A DNA stretch of 64,000 bases, taken from assembly GCF_963691685.1 (NCBI RefSeq), contig NZ_OY829290.1, positions 372,001 through 436,000 on the forward strand. The letters are read 5' to 3'. This document shows positions 8,673 to 17,939 of this stretch, piece by piece (within the stretch, counting starts at the first letter, position 1; the number at the start of each line of letters is the position of its first letter). Source of the DNA: Thalassovita sp. (GTDB taxonomy: Bacteria > Pseudomonadota > Alphaproteobacteria > Rhodobacterales > Rhodobacteraceae). The notes under the pieces are model-generated. The model saw nothing but the letters and a program-made list of their open reading frames with translations. It was not told where the DNA came from and did no database searches. Both the position numbers and the translations under genes were made by a program.

Positions 8673-9788
8673 TTATTTAATCAGCAACTGGGGTGAGGTC
8701 ACGTCGATTCCCAGCGCCTTGCCCACGGCGTAGTAGGTCAGCTTGCCCGCGTGGACGTTCAGACCGTTCAGCAGGTGCGCGTCGTCGGCGCAGGCCTGTT
8801 TCCAGCCTTTGTTCGCCAGCGCCATCATGAAGGGCATGGTGGCATTGCCAAGCGCGATGGTCGAGGTGCGGGCGACCGCGCCGGGCATGTTGGCCACACA
8901 GTAGTGCATCACGCCATCGACCTCATAGATCGGGTCAGCATGGGTGGTCGCACGCGAGGTTTCAAAGCAGCCGCCTTGGTCAATCGCAACGTCCACCAGT
9001 GCGGCGCCGGGCTTCATTTCGGACAGCTGGGCGCGGCTGATCAGCTTGGGCGCGGCGGCGCCGGGGATCAGCACGGCGCCAACAACCATATCGGCCTGTG
9101 CCACCAGTTCGGCAGTGTTGCCCTTGGAGGCGTAGGAGGTTTTGAACTCCCCGCGGAAGGCATCATCCAGATAGCGCAGACGCGGCAGCGACATGTCCAG
9201 CACGGTGACATCCGCGCCCATGCCCGCGGCAACACGTGCGGCGTGGGTGCCAACAACACCGCCACCGATCACAACCACATTGGCCGGGGCCACACCGGGC
9301 ACGCCACCCATCAGAACACCACGGCCGCCGTTGGCCTTTTGCAGGGTCCAGGCGCCCACCTGCGGTGCCAGTTTACCGGCCACTTCAGACATCGGCGCCA
9401 GCAGCGGCAGGCCGCCGTTGCGGTCAGTCACGGTTTCATAGGCAATCGCGGTACAGCCGGAGTCGATCAGATCGTGGGTCTGGTCGGGATCGGGGGCCAG
9501 GTGCAGGTAGGTGAACAGCAGCTGGCCTTCGCGCAGCATCTTGCGTTCCACGGCCTGGGGTTCCTTGACCTTCACGATCATGTCGGCGGTGGCAAAGATT
9601 TCCTCGGCGGTGTCCAGAATGGCGGCACCTGCAGCGACGTAATCTTCGTTGCTGAAGCCAGAGCCGACACCGGCGTTGGTTTCGATCACCACCTGATGGC
9701 CAGCGGCCACGGCTTCACGTGCCGCGTTCGGGGTCATCCCGACGCGGAATTCCTGCGGTTTAATTTCCTTGGGGCATCCGATTTTCAT
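8673..9788 (-). CDS. ald: Alanine dehydrogenase
   Basis: This 371-residue NAD-dependent enzyme interconverts L-alanine and pyruvate plus ammonia. The N-terminus MKIGCPKEIKPQEFRVGMTP, the substrate-region Lys in VKVKEPQ, the Rossmann motif VVIGGGVVGTHAARVAAGMGA (about 170) and DVAIDQGGCFETSRATTH are classic for AlaDH. Length matches the hexameric bacterial enzymes. It is divergent from an Lrp-type gene, the usual alanine-responsive activator arrangement in alphaproteobacteria. It has its own terminator. Confidence 0.97.
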   Translation of the reverse strand: MKIGCPKEIKPQEFRVGMTPNAAREAVAAGHQVVIETNAGVGSGFSNEDYVAAGAAILDTAEEIFATADMIVKVKEPQAVERKMLREGQLLFTYLHLAPDPDQTHDLIDSGCTAIAYETVTDRNGGLPLLAPMSEVAGKLAPQVGAWTLQKANGGRGVLMGGVPGVAPANVVVIGGGVVGTHAARVAAGMGADVTVLDMSLPRLRYLDDAFRGEFKTSYASKGNTAELVAQADMVVGAVLIPGAAAPKLISRAQLSEMKPGAALVDVAIDQGGCFETSRATTHADPIYEVDGVMHYCVANMPGAVARTSTIALGNATMPFMMALANKGWKQACADDAHLLNGLNVHAGKLTYYAVGKALGIDVTSPQLLIK

Positions 9789-9936
9789 CGCGCCATCTCC
9801 TCATAGGCATGAAATCATCTCTGATGACAGAATGTCGCAGTTAGGGCGCAAAAGGGTTGAAATCCGGTGCAATGTTAGCGCTACTAAAGGCAGGATCTTC
9901 GATATGTCTGCTATAACGACGAAGGATTTTGTGCAA

Positions 9937-10395
9937 ATGTCACTCGACGCGACAGATCAGCGTATTCTGAACGTACTTCAGCGCAAGGGTCGCATTTCCA
10001 ATGCCGATCTGTCTGAGGCGGTGAATCTTTCGGCCTCGGCCTGTCACCGGCGGGTGCAACGGTTGGAGGCAGAAGGCTACATCCGCGACTATGTTGCGCT
10101 GCTGGATCCGCGCAAAATCGGGGTGTCGACCACGGTGTTTGTTGAGATCACGCTGCAGGGGCAGGCGGATGAACTGCTGGAGGCCTTTGAAAAGGCGGTG
10201 GCGCGTATCCCTGATGTTTTGGAATGTCACCTGATGGCGGGGACCGCGGACTATATTCTGAAGGTTGTTGCCGAAAGCACCGAGGATTTTGCCCGCATTC
10301 ACCGCCAGCATCTGGCGCGTCTGCCGGGGGTGGCGCAGATGCAATCCAGTTTTGCCCTGCGCACGGTGTTTAAGACAACCGCGCTGCCGCTCTGA
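9937..10395 (+). CDS. Lrp/AsnC family transcriptional regulator, probable regulator of ald
   Basis: This 152-residue protein has an N-terminal winged helix-turn-helix (LDATDQRILNVLQRKGRISNADLSEAVNLSASACHRRVQRLE) and a C-terminal RAM ligand-binding domain from about residue 70. I start at ATG 9937 (MSLDATDQ, the usual Lrp beginning), with GAAGGA upstream. ATG 9904 is an in-frame alternative adding 11 residues. It is divergent from ald, as in AldR-type pairs where an Lrp protein activates alanine dehydrogenase in response to alanine. The target is inferred from position. Confidence 0.9.
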   Translation: MSLDATDQRILNVLQRKGRISNADLSEAVNLSASACHRRVQRLEAEGYIRDYVALLDPRKIGVSTTVFVEITLQGQADELLEAFEKAVARIPDVLECHLMAGTADYILKVVAESTEDFARIHRQHLARLPGVAQMQSSFALRTVFKTTALPL

Positions 10396-10517
10396 AGCGG
10401 TAAAACTTGCAAAGGCGGCTACCGTATCTCTACGGCTCTTGAATTGTCTGACATTTGAGGCAACACTCCGCGCCACGTGACGCGGTTTGGCGTTGCGGCA
10501 GATCAGTGGGGTGAGGC

Positions 10518-12107
10518 ATGAGCTGGGATTATATCGTTGTTGGGGCCGGTAGCGCGGGATGCGTATTGGCAAAGCGGCTGGCGGACGCAGGCAAGAAGGT
10601 GTTGCTGTTAGAGGCCGGGGGCAGCGACAATTACCACTGGATCCACATCCCGATGGGTTACCTTTACTGCATCGGTAATCCCCGCACCGATTGGATGTTC
10701 AAAACCGCCGAAGAGCCGGGGCTGAACGGGCGATCACTGATTTATCCGCGCGGCAAGGTGCTGGGCGGCTGCTCCTCAATCAACGGGATGCTGTACCTGC
10801 GCGGGCAGGCGGCGGATTATGATGGCTGGCGTCAGGCCGGCAATGTGGGCTGGGGCTGGGATGATGTGTTGCCCTATTTCAAGAAGTCCGAGGATTACGT
10901 TGAAGGCGCTGACGACCTGCATGGCGAAGGCGGTGAATGGCGGGTGGATCACCAGCGGCTGCAATGGGATGTACTGGACGACTGGATGGAGGCGGCCAAT
11001 CAGGCCGGTCTGCCGAAGGTCACGGATTTCAACCGCGGCAACAACGAAGGCGTTGGGTATTTCAAGGTGAACCAGAAACGCGGTTGGCGGATGAACACCG
11101 CCAAGGCCTTCCTGCGGCGCACCAAAGGCCAGGCCCTCAGCGTTGAGACCCATGCCCACACCCGCCGGGTGATCATCGAAGATGGCCGTGCGGTTGGGGT
11201 GGAATATGAACAAAAGGGGCAGGTGAAACAGGCCCGCGCCAATGGTGAGGTGATCCTGTCGGCGGGCGCCATCGGCTCACCCCAGATCCTGCAGCTGTCG
11301 GGCATCGGTCCGGGGGCGTTGCTGCAGGAGCACGGCATTGAGGTGCAGCTGGAACAGGCGCAGGTGGGCGGCAACCTGCAGGACCATCTGCAACTGCGCT
11401 GCGCCTGGAAGCTGGAGGGCGCCAAGACCCTGAACACCATGGCCAACAGCCTGATCGGCAAGGCAAAGATCGGGTTGGAATATGTGATTAAACGCTCCGG
11501 CCCGATGTCGATGGCGCCGTCACAGCTGGGGGCCTTTGCCAAATCGCGCCCCGATCTGGAAACCCCGGATCTGGAGTTTCACGTGCAGCCCCTGACGTTG
11601 GAGGCCTTCGGCCAGCCGCTGCATGATTTTCCGGCGATGACCGCCTCGGTCTGTAACCTGCGCCCTGAAAGCCGTGGCGTGGTTGAGATCACATCGAAGG
11701 ATCCGATGGCCAAGCCGAAGATTGCCCCGAACTACCTGTCCACCGAAGGCGACCGCGCAGTGGCGGCCAATTCGATCCGGTTGGCGCGGCGGGTGATGAA
11801 ACAGGGCGCGATGGCGAAATACAATCCCGCAGAGATGAAACCGGGGATCACCGCCCAGACTGAGGAAGAGTTGGCCGCCGCCGCAGGGGACATTGGCACC
11901 ACCATTTTCCACCCCTCCGGCACGGTTCATATGGGGACCAGCGACAATGCGCCGCTGGACCCGCGTTTGCGCCTGCGTGGCGTCGATGGGCTGCGGGTGG
12001 TGGATTGTTCGGTGATGCCTACAATCGTTTCGGGCAACACCAATTCCCCGACCATTATGATCGCCGAAAAAGCCAGTGACATGATCCTTGAGGATGCGCG
12101 CGCCTAA
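10518..12107 (+). CDS. GMC family FAD-dependent oxidoreductase (choline dehydrogenase-like)
   Basis: This 529-residue flavoenzyme begins with a dinucleotide-binding motif (VVGAGSAGCVLAKRLA, then VLLLEAGG). The GMC signature 1 (GKVLGGCSSINGMLYLRG, about 85) and signature 2 (GAIGSPQILQLSGIG, about 258) are both present. The active-site His lies in FHPSGTVHMG (about 462) with NTNSPTIMIAEKASDMI at the end. It oxidises a primary alcohol; the substrate is not clear, and it lacks betaine-operon neighbours. GGGGTGAGGC upstream supports the start. Confidence 0.92.
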   Translation: MSWDYIVVGAGSAGCVLAKRLADAGKKVLLLEAGGSDNYHWIHIPMGYLYCIGNPRTDWMFKTAEEPGLNGRSLIYPRGKVLGGCSSINGMLYLRGQAADYDGWRQAGNVGWGWDDVLPYFKKSEDYVEGADDLHGEGGEWRVDHQRLQWDVLDDWMEAANQAGLPKVTDFNRGNNEGVGYFKVNQKRGWRMNTAKAFLRRTKGQALSVETHAHTRRVIIEDGRAVGVEYEQKGQVKQARANGEVILSAGAIGSPQILQLSGIGPGALLQEHGIEVQLEQAQVGGNLQDHLQLRCAWKLEGAKTLNTMANSLIGKAKIGLEYVIKRSGPMSMAPSQLGAFAKSRPDLETPDLEFHVQPLTLEAFGQPLHDFPAMTASVCNLRPESRGVVEITSKDPMAKPKIAPNYLSTEGDRAVAANSIRLARRVMKQGAMAKYNPAEMKPGITAQTEEELAAAAGDIGTTIFHPSGTVHMGTSDNAPLDPRLRLRGVDGLRVVDCSVMPTIVSGNTNSPTIMIAEKASDMILEDARA

Positions 12108-12115
12108 ACGGTGAA

Positions 12116-12160
12116 ACAAAAAGAAACCCCCGGGCGCTCAGGGCGACCGGGGGTTCTAAC
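12116..12160. terminator. Bidirectional terminator between the GMC oxidoreductase and rpsU
   Basis: AACCCCCGG (12125-12133) and CCGGGGGTT (12147-12155) form a perfect 9-bp stem. The strong T tract (TTTCTTTTTGTTTC) is on the minus strand, so the main user is rpsU. The plus-strand tail is only weakly T-rich. Confidence 0.85.
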
Positions 12161-12202
12161 TTATCCGTTCAAAAGCTAGCAAAAGCCTTTGAGAAGAAGA
12201 TC

Positions 12203-12409
12203 TTAGAGCAGACCCTCGCGCTGGGCTTTCTTGCGTGCCAGCTTGCGGGCACGACGTACGGCTTCAGCTTTCTCGCGCGCTTTTTTGACGGACGGCTTCT
12301 CGAAATGCTGCTTGAGCTTCATTTCGCGGAAGACACCTTCGCGCTGGAGCTTTTTCTTCAGGGCACGGAGCGCCTGATCGACGTTGTTGTCACGAACAGA
12401 AACCTGCAT
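12203..12409 (-). CDS. rpsU: 30S ribosomal protein bS21
   Basis: This 68-residue, strongly basic protein has the conserved N-terminus MQVSVRDNNVDQALRALKKK and the Arg/Lys-rich C-terminal helix. bS21 sits on the 30S platform near the anti-Shine-Dalgarno region and helps initiation. The gene is monocistronic with its own terminator. AGGTGG upstream of the ATG supports the start. Confidence 0.97.
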   Translation of the reverse strand: MQVSVRDNNVDQALRALKKKLQREGVFREMKLKQHFEKPSVKKAREKAEAVRRARKLARKKAQREGLL

Positions 12410-12520
12410 GTGGTTTTCACCACCTTTCTAGTTAAGTTGCATGAAGTTGCAGGAGGTGGTCCTTTAGCAAGGAAGGCTCTATTTGTCTAGTGGACGCTCA
12501 CTCAAGAAGGATGACGGCGG

Positions 12521-13213
12521 ATGACCGGTTCTGAAATGCCTGACCCAAAGGATCTGCTGCTGGATGCGGCATTGATGCATGTGCCTTTTGATGGCTGGAC
12601 TGAGATGACCTGGGAAGCGGCGCTGGCGGACGCGGATGTGAACCCCGTTGTGGCCAATGCGCTGTGTCCGCGCGGCGCGCTGGATCTGGCGGTGGCCTAT
12701 CATCACAGGGGCGATGCCCTGATGCTGGACCGGCTGGCGGCTGCGGATCTGGGCGAGATGCGGTTCCGCGATCGGATCGCCGCTGCGGTGCGGTTCCGGC
12801 TGGAAGTGGTTGAAGATAAAGAACTTGTACGCCGTGGCATGACCCTGTTTGCCTTGCCGCATCACGCCGCGGAAGGCACCCGGCTGGTCTGGGGCACGGT
12901 GGATCACATCTGGACGGCACTGGGCGACAGTTCGGATGATGTGAACTGGTACACCAAACGCGCGACGCTGTCGGGCGTTTACAGCAGCACATTGCTCTAT
13001 TGGCTGGGTGACGACAGCGAAGATCACGCCGCCAGCTGGGAGTTTCTGGACCGCCGCATTGAAAATGTGATGCAGTTTGAGAAGCTGAAGGCAGGCGTGC
13101 GGGACAACAAGCTGTTGTCGGGTGTGCTGAAGGGGCCATTGGCGGTGCTGGAGCGAATCAAGGCGCCCGCCAGTGTCCGAAATGACCTGCCGGGCAGTTT
13201 GAACAATCGATAA
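12521..13213 (+). CDS. COQ9 family ubiquinone biosynthesis protein
   Basis: This 230-residue protein resembles alphaproteobacterial COQ9 homologues: FDGWTEMTWEAAL near the N-terminus, a helical body with the conserved block VDHIWTALGDSSDDVNWYTKRATLSGVYSSTLLYWLGD (about 126-164, quoted here as successive parts), and LDRRIENVMQFEKLK. In eukaryotes COQ9 is a TetR-like lipid-binding protein that presents precursors to the COQ7 hydroxylase. A similar auxiliary role is inferred here. A QOR-type oxidoreductase follows 24 bp downstream. Confidence 0.88.
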   Translation: MTGSEMPDPKDLLLDAALMHVPFDGWTEMTWEAALADADVNPVVANALCPRGALDLAVAYHHRGDALMLDRLAAADLGEMRFRDRIAAAVRFRLEVVEDKELVRRGMTLFALPHHAAEGTRLVWGTVDHIWTALGDSSDDVNWYTKRATLSGVYSSTLLYWLGDDSEDHAASWEFLDRRIENVMQFEKLKAGVRDNKLLSGVLKGPLAVLERIKAPASVRNDLPGSLNNR

Positions 13214-13237
13214 CAGAAGAACATGAGGGAGGGCGGC

Positions 13238-14221
13238 ATGGCTGAACCAATGCGCGCTGTGGAGATTACCGAGGCCGGTGGCCCGGAGGTGTTGAAACTC
13301 TGTCAGCGGCCAGTGCCAGAGCCCGCGCCGGGGCAGGTGGTGATCAAGGTGGCCTATGCAGGGGTGAACCGCCCGGATGCGCTGCAACGGGCCGGGAAAT
13401 ATGCCCCGCCGCCCACCGCCAGCGACCTGCCGGGGCTGGAAGCCTCGGGTGAGATTGTGGCGCTGGGGGCGGGTGTCAGCGGCTGGTCCGTTGGCGATCA
13501 GGTCTGCGCCCTGCTGCCCGGCGGCGGCTACGCTGAATATGTGGCAACACCCGCCGCCCATTGTCTGCCGGTGCCTGATGGCATGGGGCTGAAAGAGGCG
13601 GCCTGCCTGCCCGAAACCTATTTCACCGTCTGGTCCAACGTGTTCCAACGTGGCGGGCTACAAGCCGGGGAGCGGTTTTTGATCCACGGTGGATCTTCGG
13701 GCATCGGAACGACGGCCATTCAGCTGGCACGTGAATTTGGTGCCCGGGTCTTTTTGACCGTGGGCAATCAGGACAAGGCCAAGGCCTGTGCCGCCCTCGG
13801 GGCGGAGCGTACGATCATCTATAAGGATGAAGATTTCGTTGAGGTGATGCGGGCCGAAGGCGGCGCTGACCTGATCCTAGATATGGTCGGCGGGCTTTAT
13901 ATCCCGCGCAATATTCGCACGCTGGCGGATGACGGGCGGCTGGTGCAGATCGCTTTCTTGCAGGGGCCGAAGGTTGAGTTGAATTTTGCACAGGTGATGA
14001 CCCGCAGGTTGACTATTACCGGATCTACGCTGCGCCCGCAAAGTGATCTGGCTAAAGCCAAGATTGCAGACAGCCTGCGCGAACATGTCTGGCCGCTATT
14101 GAATGCCGGTCGTATTGCACCGGTGATGGACAGCGAATTCCCCTTGAATGAGGCCAGTGCAGCCCACGCGCGGATGGAAGCCAGCGGTCATATTGGTAAG
14201 ATTGTTCTCAAGGTTTCTTAA
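13238..14221 (+). CDS. NAD(P)H-quinone oxidoreductase, MDR/PIG3-like
   Basis: This 327-residue medium-chain dehydrogenase/reductase is of the zinc-free quinone oxidoreductase type. It begins MRAVEITEAGGPEVLKL and carries AGVNRPDALQRAGKYAPPP (PIG3/QOR signature) and GSSGIGTTAIQLAREFGARVF (NADPH motif, about 150). I prefer ATG 13238 because GAGGGAGGGC directly precedes it; ATG 13223 would add five residues. It follows the COQ9 gene closely, so the two may be co-transcribed. A strong terminator follows. Confidence 0.9.
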   Translation: MAEPMRAVEITEAGGPEVLKLCQRPVPEPAPGQVVIKVAYAGVNRPDALQRAGKYAPPPTASDLPGLEASGEIVALGAGVSGWSVGDQVCALLPGGGYAEYVATPAAHCLPVPDGMGLKEAACLPETYFTVWSNVFQRGGLQAGERFLIHGGSSGIGTTAIQLAREFGARVFLTVGNQDKAKACAALGAERTIIYKDEDFVEVMRAEGGADLILDMVGGLYIPRNIRTLADDGRLVQIAFLQGPKVELNFAQVMTRRLTITGSTLRPQSDLAKAKIADSLREHVWPLLNAGRIAPVMDSEFPLNEASAAHARMEASGHIGKIVLKVS

Positions 14222-14281
14222 CGATCTGACATCTTTGATGTTTTTCTTGACGTAGCGTCATGCAGCGTCAGCGATAATTCA

Positions 14282-14327
14282 GAAATGGGTATTTCGATCT
14301 AAGGTCGAGATACCCATTCTTTTTTGC
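14282..14327 (+). terminator. Intrinsic terminator of the quinone oxidoreductase gene
   Basis: AATGGGTATTTCGA (14284-14297) pairs with TCGAGATACCCATT (14305-14318), with one mismatch, followed by CTTTTTT. Confidence 0.92.
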
Positions 14328-14403
14328 GGAATTATCTATTCATTAATTGATTTATCCAATTTTACTTCTCATAGATTTTGCCACGCAAAAAATGGTACTG
14401 GAA

Positions 14404-14739
14404 ATGACTGATACTATCTCAATCGCTGAATTCGACTTTGATGCGCTCTCGCTGGCGGAATTGAAATCGCTGGAAAAGAAGGTTGTAAAAGCAATTGCAA
14501 CTTTTGAAGATCGCAAAAAGAAAGAAGCGCTGTCCGAGCTAGAAGCAAAAGCCAAGGAATTGGGATACTCACTGTCCGAGCTGACCGGTGGTAAAACCCC
14601 CAAGGTGAAAGTGGCAGGCAGCCCGAAATATCGCAATCCTGCAGACCCGGCACAGACCTGGACCGGCAAAGGCCGCCGGCCCGATTGGTTTAATGCCGCG
14701 CTGGCCGCCGGCACCTCTGCCGACGACCTGGCGATCTAA
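14404..14739 (+). CDS. H-NS family nucleoid-associated protein
   Basis: This 111-residue protein has an N-terminal coiled-coil oligomerisation region (LSLAELKSLEKKVVKAIATF). The C-terminal H-NS DNA-binding motif is YRNPADPAQTWTGKGRRPDWF (about 77-97; the TWTGKGRRP core matches the AT-hook-like loop). Relatives include HvrA of Rhodobacter. ATG 14404 gives the normal family length; ATG 14392 and an earlier ATG at 14347 are in frame. The upstream 120 bp is markedly AT-rich compared with the surroundings, as expected for self-silencing. Confidence 0.9.
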   Translation: MTDTISIAEFDFDALSLAELKSLEKKVVKAIATFEDRKKKEALSELEAKAKELGYSLSELTGGKTPKVKVAGSPKYRNPADPAQTWTGKGRRPDWFNAALAAGTSADDLAI

Positions 14740-14760
14740 GGAACTGATCAAAGGCCGCGC

Positions 14761-15459
14761 TTATCGCACCGGATCAAAGAGCGCGTCTGTCATCTGACAG
14801 TCGCGCACCACATCCCGACCACAGGGAACGGGATCCAGATCTTTGGACAGGCAGACCCGCACCTCCTGAATCCGGTTGGATTTGCAGGTGACGGTGACCA
14901 TGTCTGGCTCCAGATCAGGGTTGGCTTTCAGGAAAGCCTCCTCCACCACACGCGCAGGCAGCTTCACCGTCTTCTCCAACTTACGGAACACCGCTGGTCT
15001 GGTCACCGTGCCATAGGCCTGCCGGGACAGCGCGTAATAGGTGCGCGCGGTAAGGCCGGAGCAGGTGCCGTGTTTTTTCCACTGATGCCAGGCCAGGCCA
15101 GAGGTGCCCATGATATCGGCCATTTCTGCGGTCATTTGGCGGCTCGGCTGGCGTGCCGTTGTGGGGCAGTAAGACGGCCAACCGCGGTGGAACTGCGGCC
15201 ACAGCCCATGCAGGATCCAGCCATGATCGGCGTTGTCTTCGCATTGCGGTGACTGCCGTGCATCGCCTTCCAGCGCACACCAGGTTGGCGACCAGCTGAG
15301 CGCCATGACGTAATAGTCAAAAACGCCCGAACGCTCCCCCTCCGCCTGAGCGGGGGCAGTCGCGGTTAGGGCGATAAGGCAGGCGCCAGCTAGGCGGCTC
15401 AGACCTTTAAAGAATGGGCGAAATACGCGGGAATTGCGGCGTGGGCGGGACAAATGCAT
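14761..15459 (-). CDS. Secreted ribonuclease T2 family protein
   Basis: This 232-residue precursor has a basic start and a hydrophobic stretch ending in TATAPAQAEG, a standard Sec signal peptide. Both active-site blocks are intact: CAS I ILHGLWPQF (about 83) and CAS II HQWKKHGTCS (about 125), with the two catalytic His residues. RNase T2 enzymes cleave RNA through 2',3'-cyclic phosphates in the periplasm or outside. The conserved Cys residues can form the family disulfides. ATG 15459 has GGAAAGAGAGA upstream; an in-frame TTG at 15477 is less likely. Confidence 0.93.
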   Translation of the reverse strand: MHLSRPRRNSRVFRPFFKGLSRLAGACLIALTATAPAQAEGERSGVFDYYVMALSWSPTWCALEGDARQSPQCEDNADHGWILHGLWPQFHRGWPSYCPTTARQPSRQMTAEMADIMGTSGLAWHQWKKHGTCSGLTARTYYALSRQAYGTVTRPAVFRKLEKTVKLPARVVEEAFLKANPDLEPDMVTVTCKSNRIQEVRVCLSKDLDPVPCGRDVVRDCQMTDALFDPVR

Positions 15460-15584
15460 TCTCTCTTTCCTTATCAACTCTGAAAGACTATATAGAGGCC
15501 AAGTTCCCCCTAAAAGGTGATCCGTTCCGTCCCGGGACAGCCTGTTTCAGGCGACGGGGAAGTTGTAAGTTAAGGAGACATGCA

Positions 15585-16331
15585 ATGTCCAAGCCGATTA
15601 TGGCAAAAGCCACCGCTGTCTGGCTGATCGACAACACCACGATCAGCTTCAAGCAGATCGCCGATTTTGTCGGCATGCATGAGCTGGAGATCCAGGGCAT
15701 CGCGGATGGCGATGTGGCCCCGGGCGTCAAAGGGTTTGACCCGGTCGCCAACAACCAGCTGACGCAGGAAGAGATTGATGCGGCAGAGAAAAGCCCGCTG
15801 CACAAGCTGAAGCTGAAGTTCAATGCCGCAGCCGTTGGCGAAGAAAAGCGCCGTGGCCCGCGCTACACGCCGCTGTCCAAGCGTCAGGACCGCCCGGCGT
15901 CGATCTACTGGCTGGTGAAGTTCCACCCCGAACTGTCGGATGGTCAGATCAGCAAGCTGGTCGGCACCACCAAACCGACCATTCAGGCGATTCGCGAACG
16001 CACCCATTGGAACATCGCCAACATCACCCCGGTGGATCCGGTGGCTCTGGGCCTGTGTAAACAGTCTGAGCTGGATTCGGCGGTGCAGAAAGCCGTTGCC
16101 AAGAAAGCCGCTGAAGGCGGCGTGATGAGCGACGATGAGCGCCGCAAACTGGTGAGCACCGAACAGTCGCTGTCGATGGAAGAAGAAGCGCCGAAGATCC
16201 CGACCGCGATTGAAGGTCTGGAGACCTTTAGCCTTGGCGGTGACGATGAGGACGAGAAAGAAGAAGAGATCATCGATGCGGATAGCTTCTTCAACCTCCC
16301 CGGCGGATCGGACGAAGACGAACAGCCCTAA
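15585..16331 (+). CDS. trcR: Cell cycle transcriptional regulator TrcR (DUF1013)
   Basis: This 248-residue protein is of the DUF1013 family, conserved across alphaproteobacteria and named TrcR in Rhodobacteraceae. The N-terminal half (AVWLIDNTTISFKQIADFVGMHELEIQGIADG) and the middle (SDGQISKLVGTTKPTIQAIRERTHWN) look like helix-turn-helix segments. The C-terminus is acidic (GGDDEDEKEEEIIDADSFF). The start has TAAGGAG eight bases upstream; the open frame further upstream lacks support. A terminator follows. The promoter region lies in the short divergent gap with RNase T2. Confidence 0.9.
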   Translation: MSKPIMAKATAVWLIDNTTISFKQIADFVGMHELEIQGIADGDVAPGVKGFDPVANNQLTQEEIDAAEKSPLHKLKLKFNAAAVGEEKRRGPRYTPLSKRQDRPASIYWLVKFHPELSDGQISKLVGTTKPTIQAIRERTHWNIANITPVDPVALGLCKQSELDSAVQKAVAKKAAEGGVMSDDERRKLVSTEQSLSMEEEAPKIPTAIEGLETFSLGGDDEDEKEEEIIDADSFFNLPGGSDEDEQP

Positions 16332-16355
16332 GCGCTGTCATGTCTGTGAAGATTG

Positions 16356-16394
16356 CAAAACCCCTGCGGGCCCGGCCCGTGGGGGTTTTTCTTT
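16356..16394 (+). terminator. Intrinsic terminator of trcR
   Basis: ACCCCTGCGGGC pairs with GCCCGTGGGGGT around a CCG loop, followed by TTTTTCTTTG (stem 16360-16386). The remaining sequence up to 16559 holds no supported gene. Confidence 0.9.
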
Positions 16395-16559
16395 GCGCGC
16401 TGGTTGGGGGCCGGGCGGCGCGTCTGCCCGCGCGCCTGTTGCCACGATCCGTGCGCGCCGCGCAGCATCTGATGCACCTGTTGAGAGGGGCTTTCCATTT
16501 GGGGCGGCATTCGCCACTCTGACCGCGCAGAGTTTGGTGGTGTAGCGCGGGAGGTGGCG

Positions 16560-17699
16560 ATGGTCATCGCGGTGATTGGCAAGGGAATGATCGGGGCGGC
16601 GGCGGCGCGGCATCTGGCGCTGATGGGTGAGGAGGTGCTGCTGATCGGCCCGGATGAGCCGCAGGATTACGCCAGCCATCCCGGCGTTTTTGCCAGCCAT
16701 TATGATGAGGCCCGCATCACACGTTCGCTGGATCCCTATCCGTTCTGGAGCCGGGTCAGCCGGGAGAGCATTGCCCGCTACAGTGAGATTGAGCGGGCCA
16801 GTGGCATCCGGTTTTTCACTGAAACAGGGCTGTTGATGGCGGGGCCGGACCACACGCCCTTGATCCGTGCGGTGGAGCGCGGCGCCCAGCGTGACAACAT
16901 TCATTGCGAGGCGCTGCGCGGGCAGGCCTTGCAGCAGCGGTTCCCTTATTTCCAGTTCGCATCAGACACTCTGGGCCTGTTTGAGCCGCGTGGCGCGGGG
17001 CATATCAACCCCCGTCTTATGGTGCGGGCGCAGGGTGTTGCGGCGCAAAAGCTGGGCGCCCATGTCATCACCGCCATGGTGACGGGCCTGCGGGAAACCG
17101 GGGATGGGGTGGAGATTGACAGCACCGCCGGGCACCTCAGCGCCGATCAGGTTCTGGTGGCGGCGGGCGGGTTTACCAATGAGCTGCTGCCCGAGCCGCT
17201 GCCGCTGCATGTCTATGCGCGTACCGTTTTGTTGGCAGAAGTCGCCGCGGCGGAACAGGATCGTCTGCGCGACATGCCGCCGCTGATTTATCTGGAACCG
17301 GACAATGATCCCTACCTCTTGCCGCCGGTCGCCTATCCTGATGGCCGCGTTTACCTGAAAATCGGCGGTGATCCGGTGGATCTGGAATTGCCGGGGGAGG
17401 CTGAGCGCAAGGCCTGGTTCCGCAGTGGCGGTGATCCTGAGGTTGGCGATCATCTGCTGGAACGGCTGCAGGAGCGGATGCCGGATCTGGCCATCGCGTC
17501 TACGAAAATTGCGCCCTGCATCACAACCTTCACCAACAGTATTCAGCCAGTGTTGCAACGTCAGAGTGACCGGATCAGCGTTGCCACAGGCGGCAGTGGG
17601 CGGGGTGCCAAATGCAGTGATGAGCTGGGCCGATTGGGTGCGCTTGTTGCGCGGGATGTGGCGCTGCCCGATTGGGTGGCGGAGACCCGCGGTTCCTAA
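16560..17699 (+). CDS. FAD-dependent oxidoreductase, DAO family (sarcosine-oxidase-like)
   Basis: This 379-residue flavoprotein begins with MVIAVIGKGMIGAAAARHLA, a Rossmann FAD motif with an unusual GKGMIG in place of GAGxxG. It has the DAO-type C-terminal block ISVATGGSGRGAKCSDELG. The pattern resembles monomeric sarcosine oxidase and related amino-acid oxidases; substrate unknown. I chose ATG 16560 (GCGGGAGG upstream) over GTG 16554. It stands alone between the trcR terminator and an unrelated binding protein. Confidence 0.82.
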   Translation: MVIAVIGKGMIGAAAARHLALMGEEVLLIGPDEPQDYASHPGVFASHYDEARITRSLDPYPFWSRVSRESIARYSEIERASGIRFFTETGLLMAGPDHTPLIRAVERGAQRDNIHCEALRGQALQQRFPYFQFASDTLGLFEPRGAGHINPRLMVRAQGVAAQKLGAHVITAMVTGLRETGDGVEIDSTAGHLSADQVLVAAGGFTNELLPEPLPLHVYARTVLLAEVAAAEQDRLRDMPPLIYLEPDNDPYLLPPVAYPDGRVYLKIGGDPVDLELPGEAERKAWFRSGGDPEVGDHLLERLQERMPDLAIASTKIAPCITTFTNSIQPVLQRQSDRISVATGGSGRGAKCSDELGRLGALVARDVALPDWVAETRGS

Positions 17700-17939
17700 A
17701 ATTGCACCTATTTCTAGGTGTTGGGTTGGGCCTGTTGGCAGAGGGCACCCCGCCTTTGGGTGGGCCCCTGAGATTTCTGCGGCGCGTCAAGGACTAAGCA
17801 GTTAATCAGCCATGTTTCTCAGCCGAGGTCTCGCTGGTTTTCCTCAATATTTCTGAAAACCCTCGGTGTTCGGCTTTGCCGCGTTAACACCGCATTAAGT
17901 GCCCGCGGGCTTCCTGATCCGGCAAAAGGAGGCCTGCCC

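Noticed and set aside
8751..9806. 351-codon open frame on the plus strand over ald
   Set aside because: It is antisense to a textbook alanine dehydrogenase, and its composition is His/Gly-rich noise.
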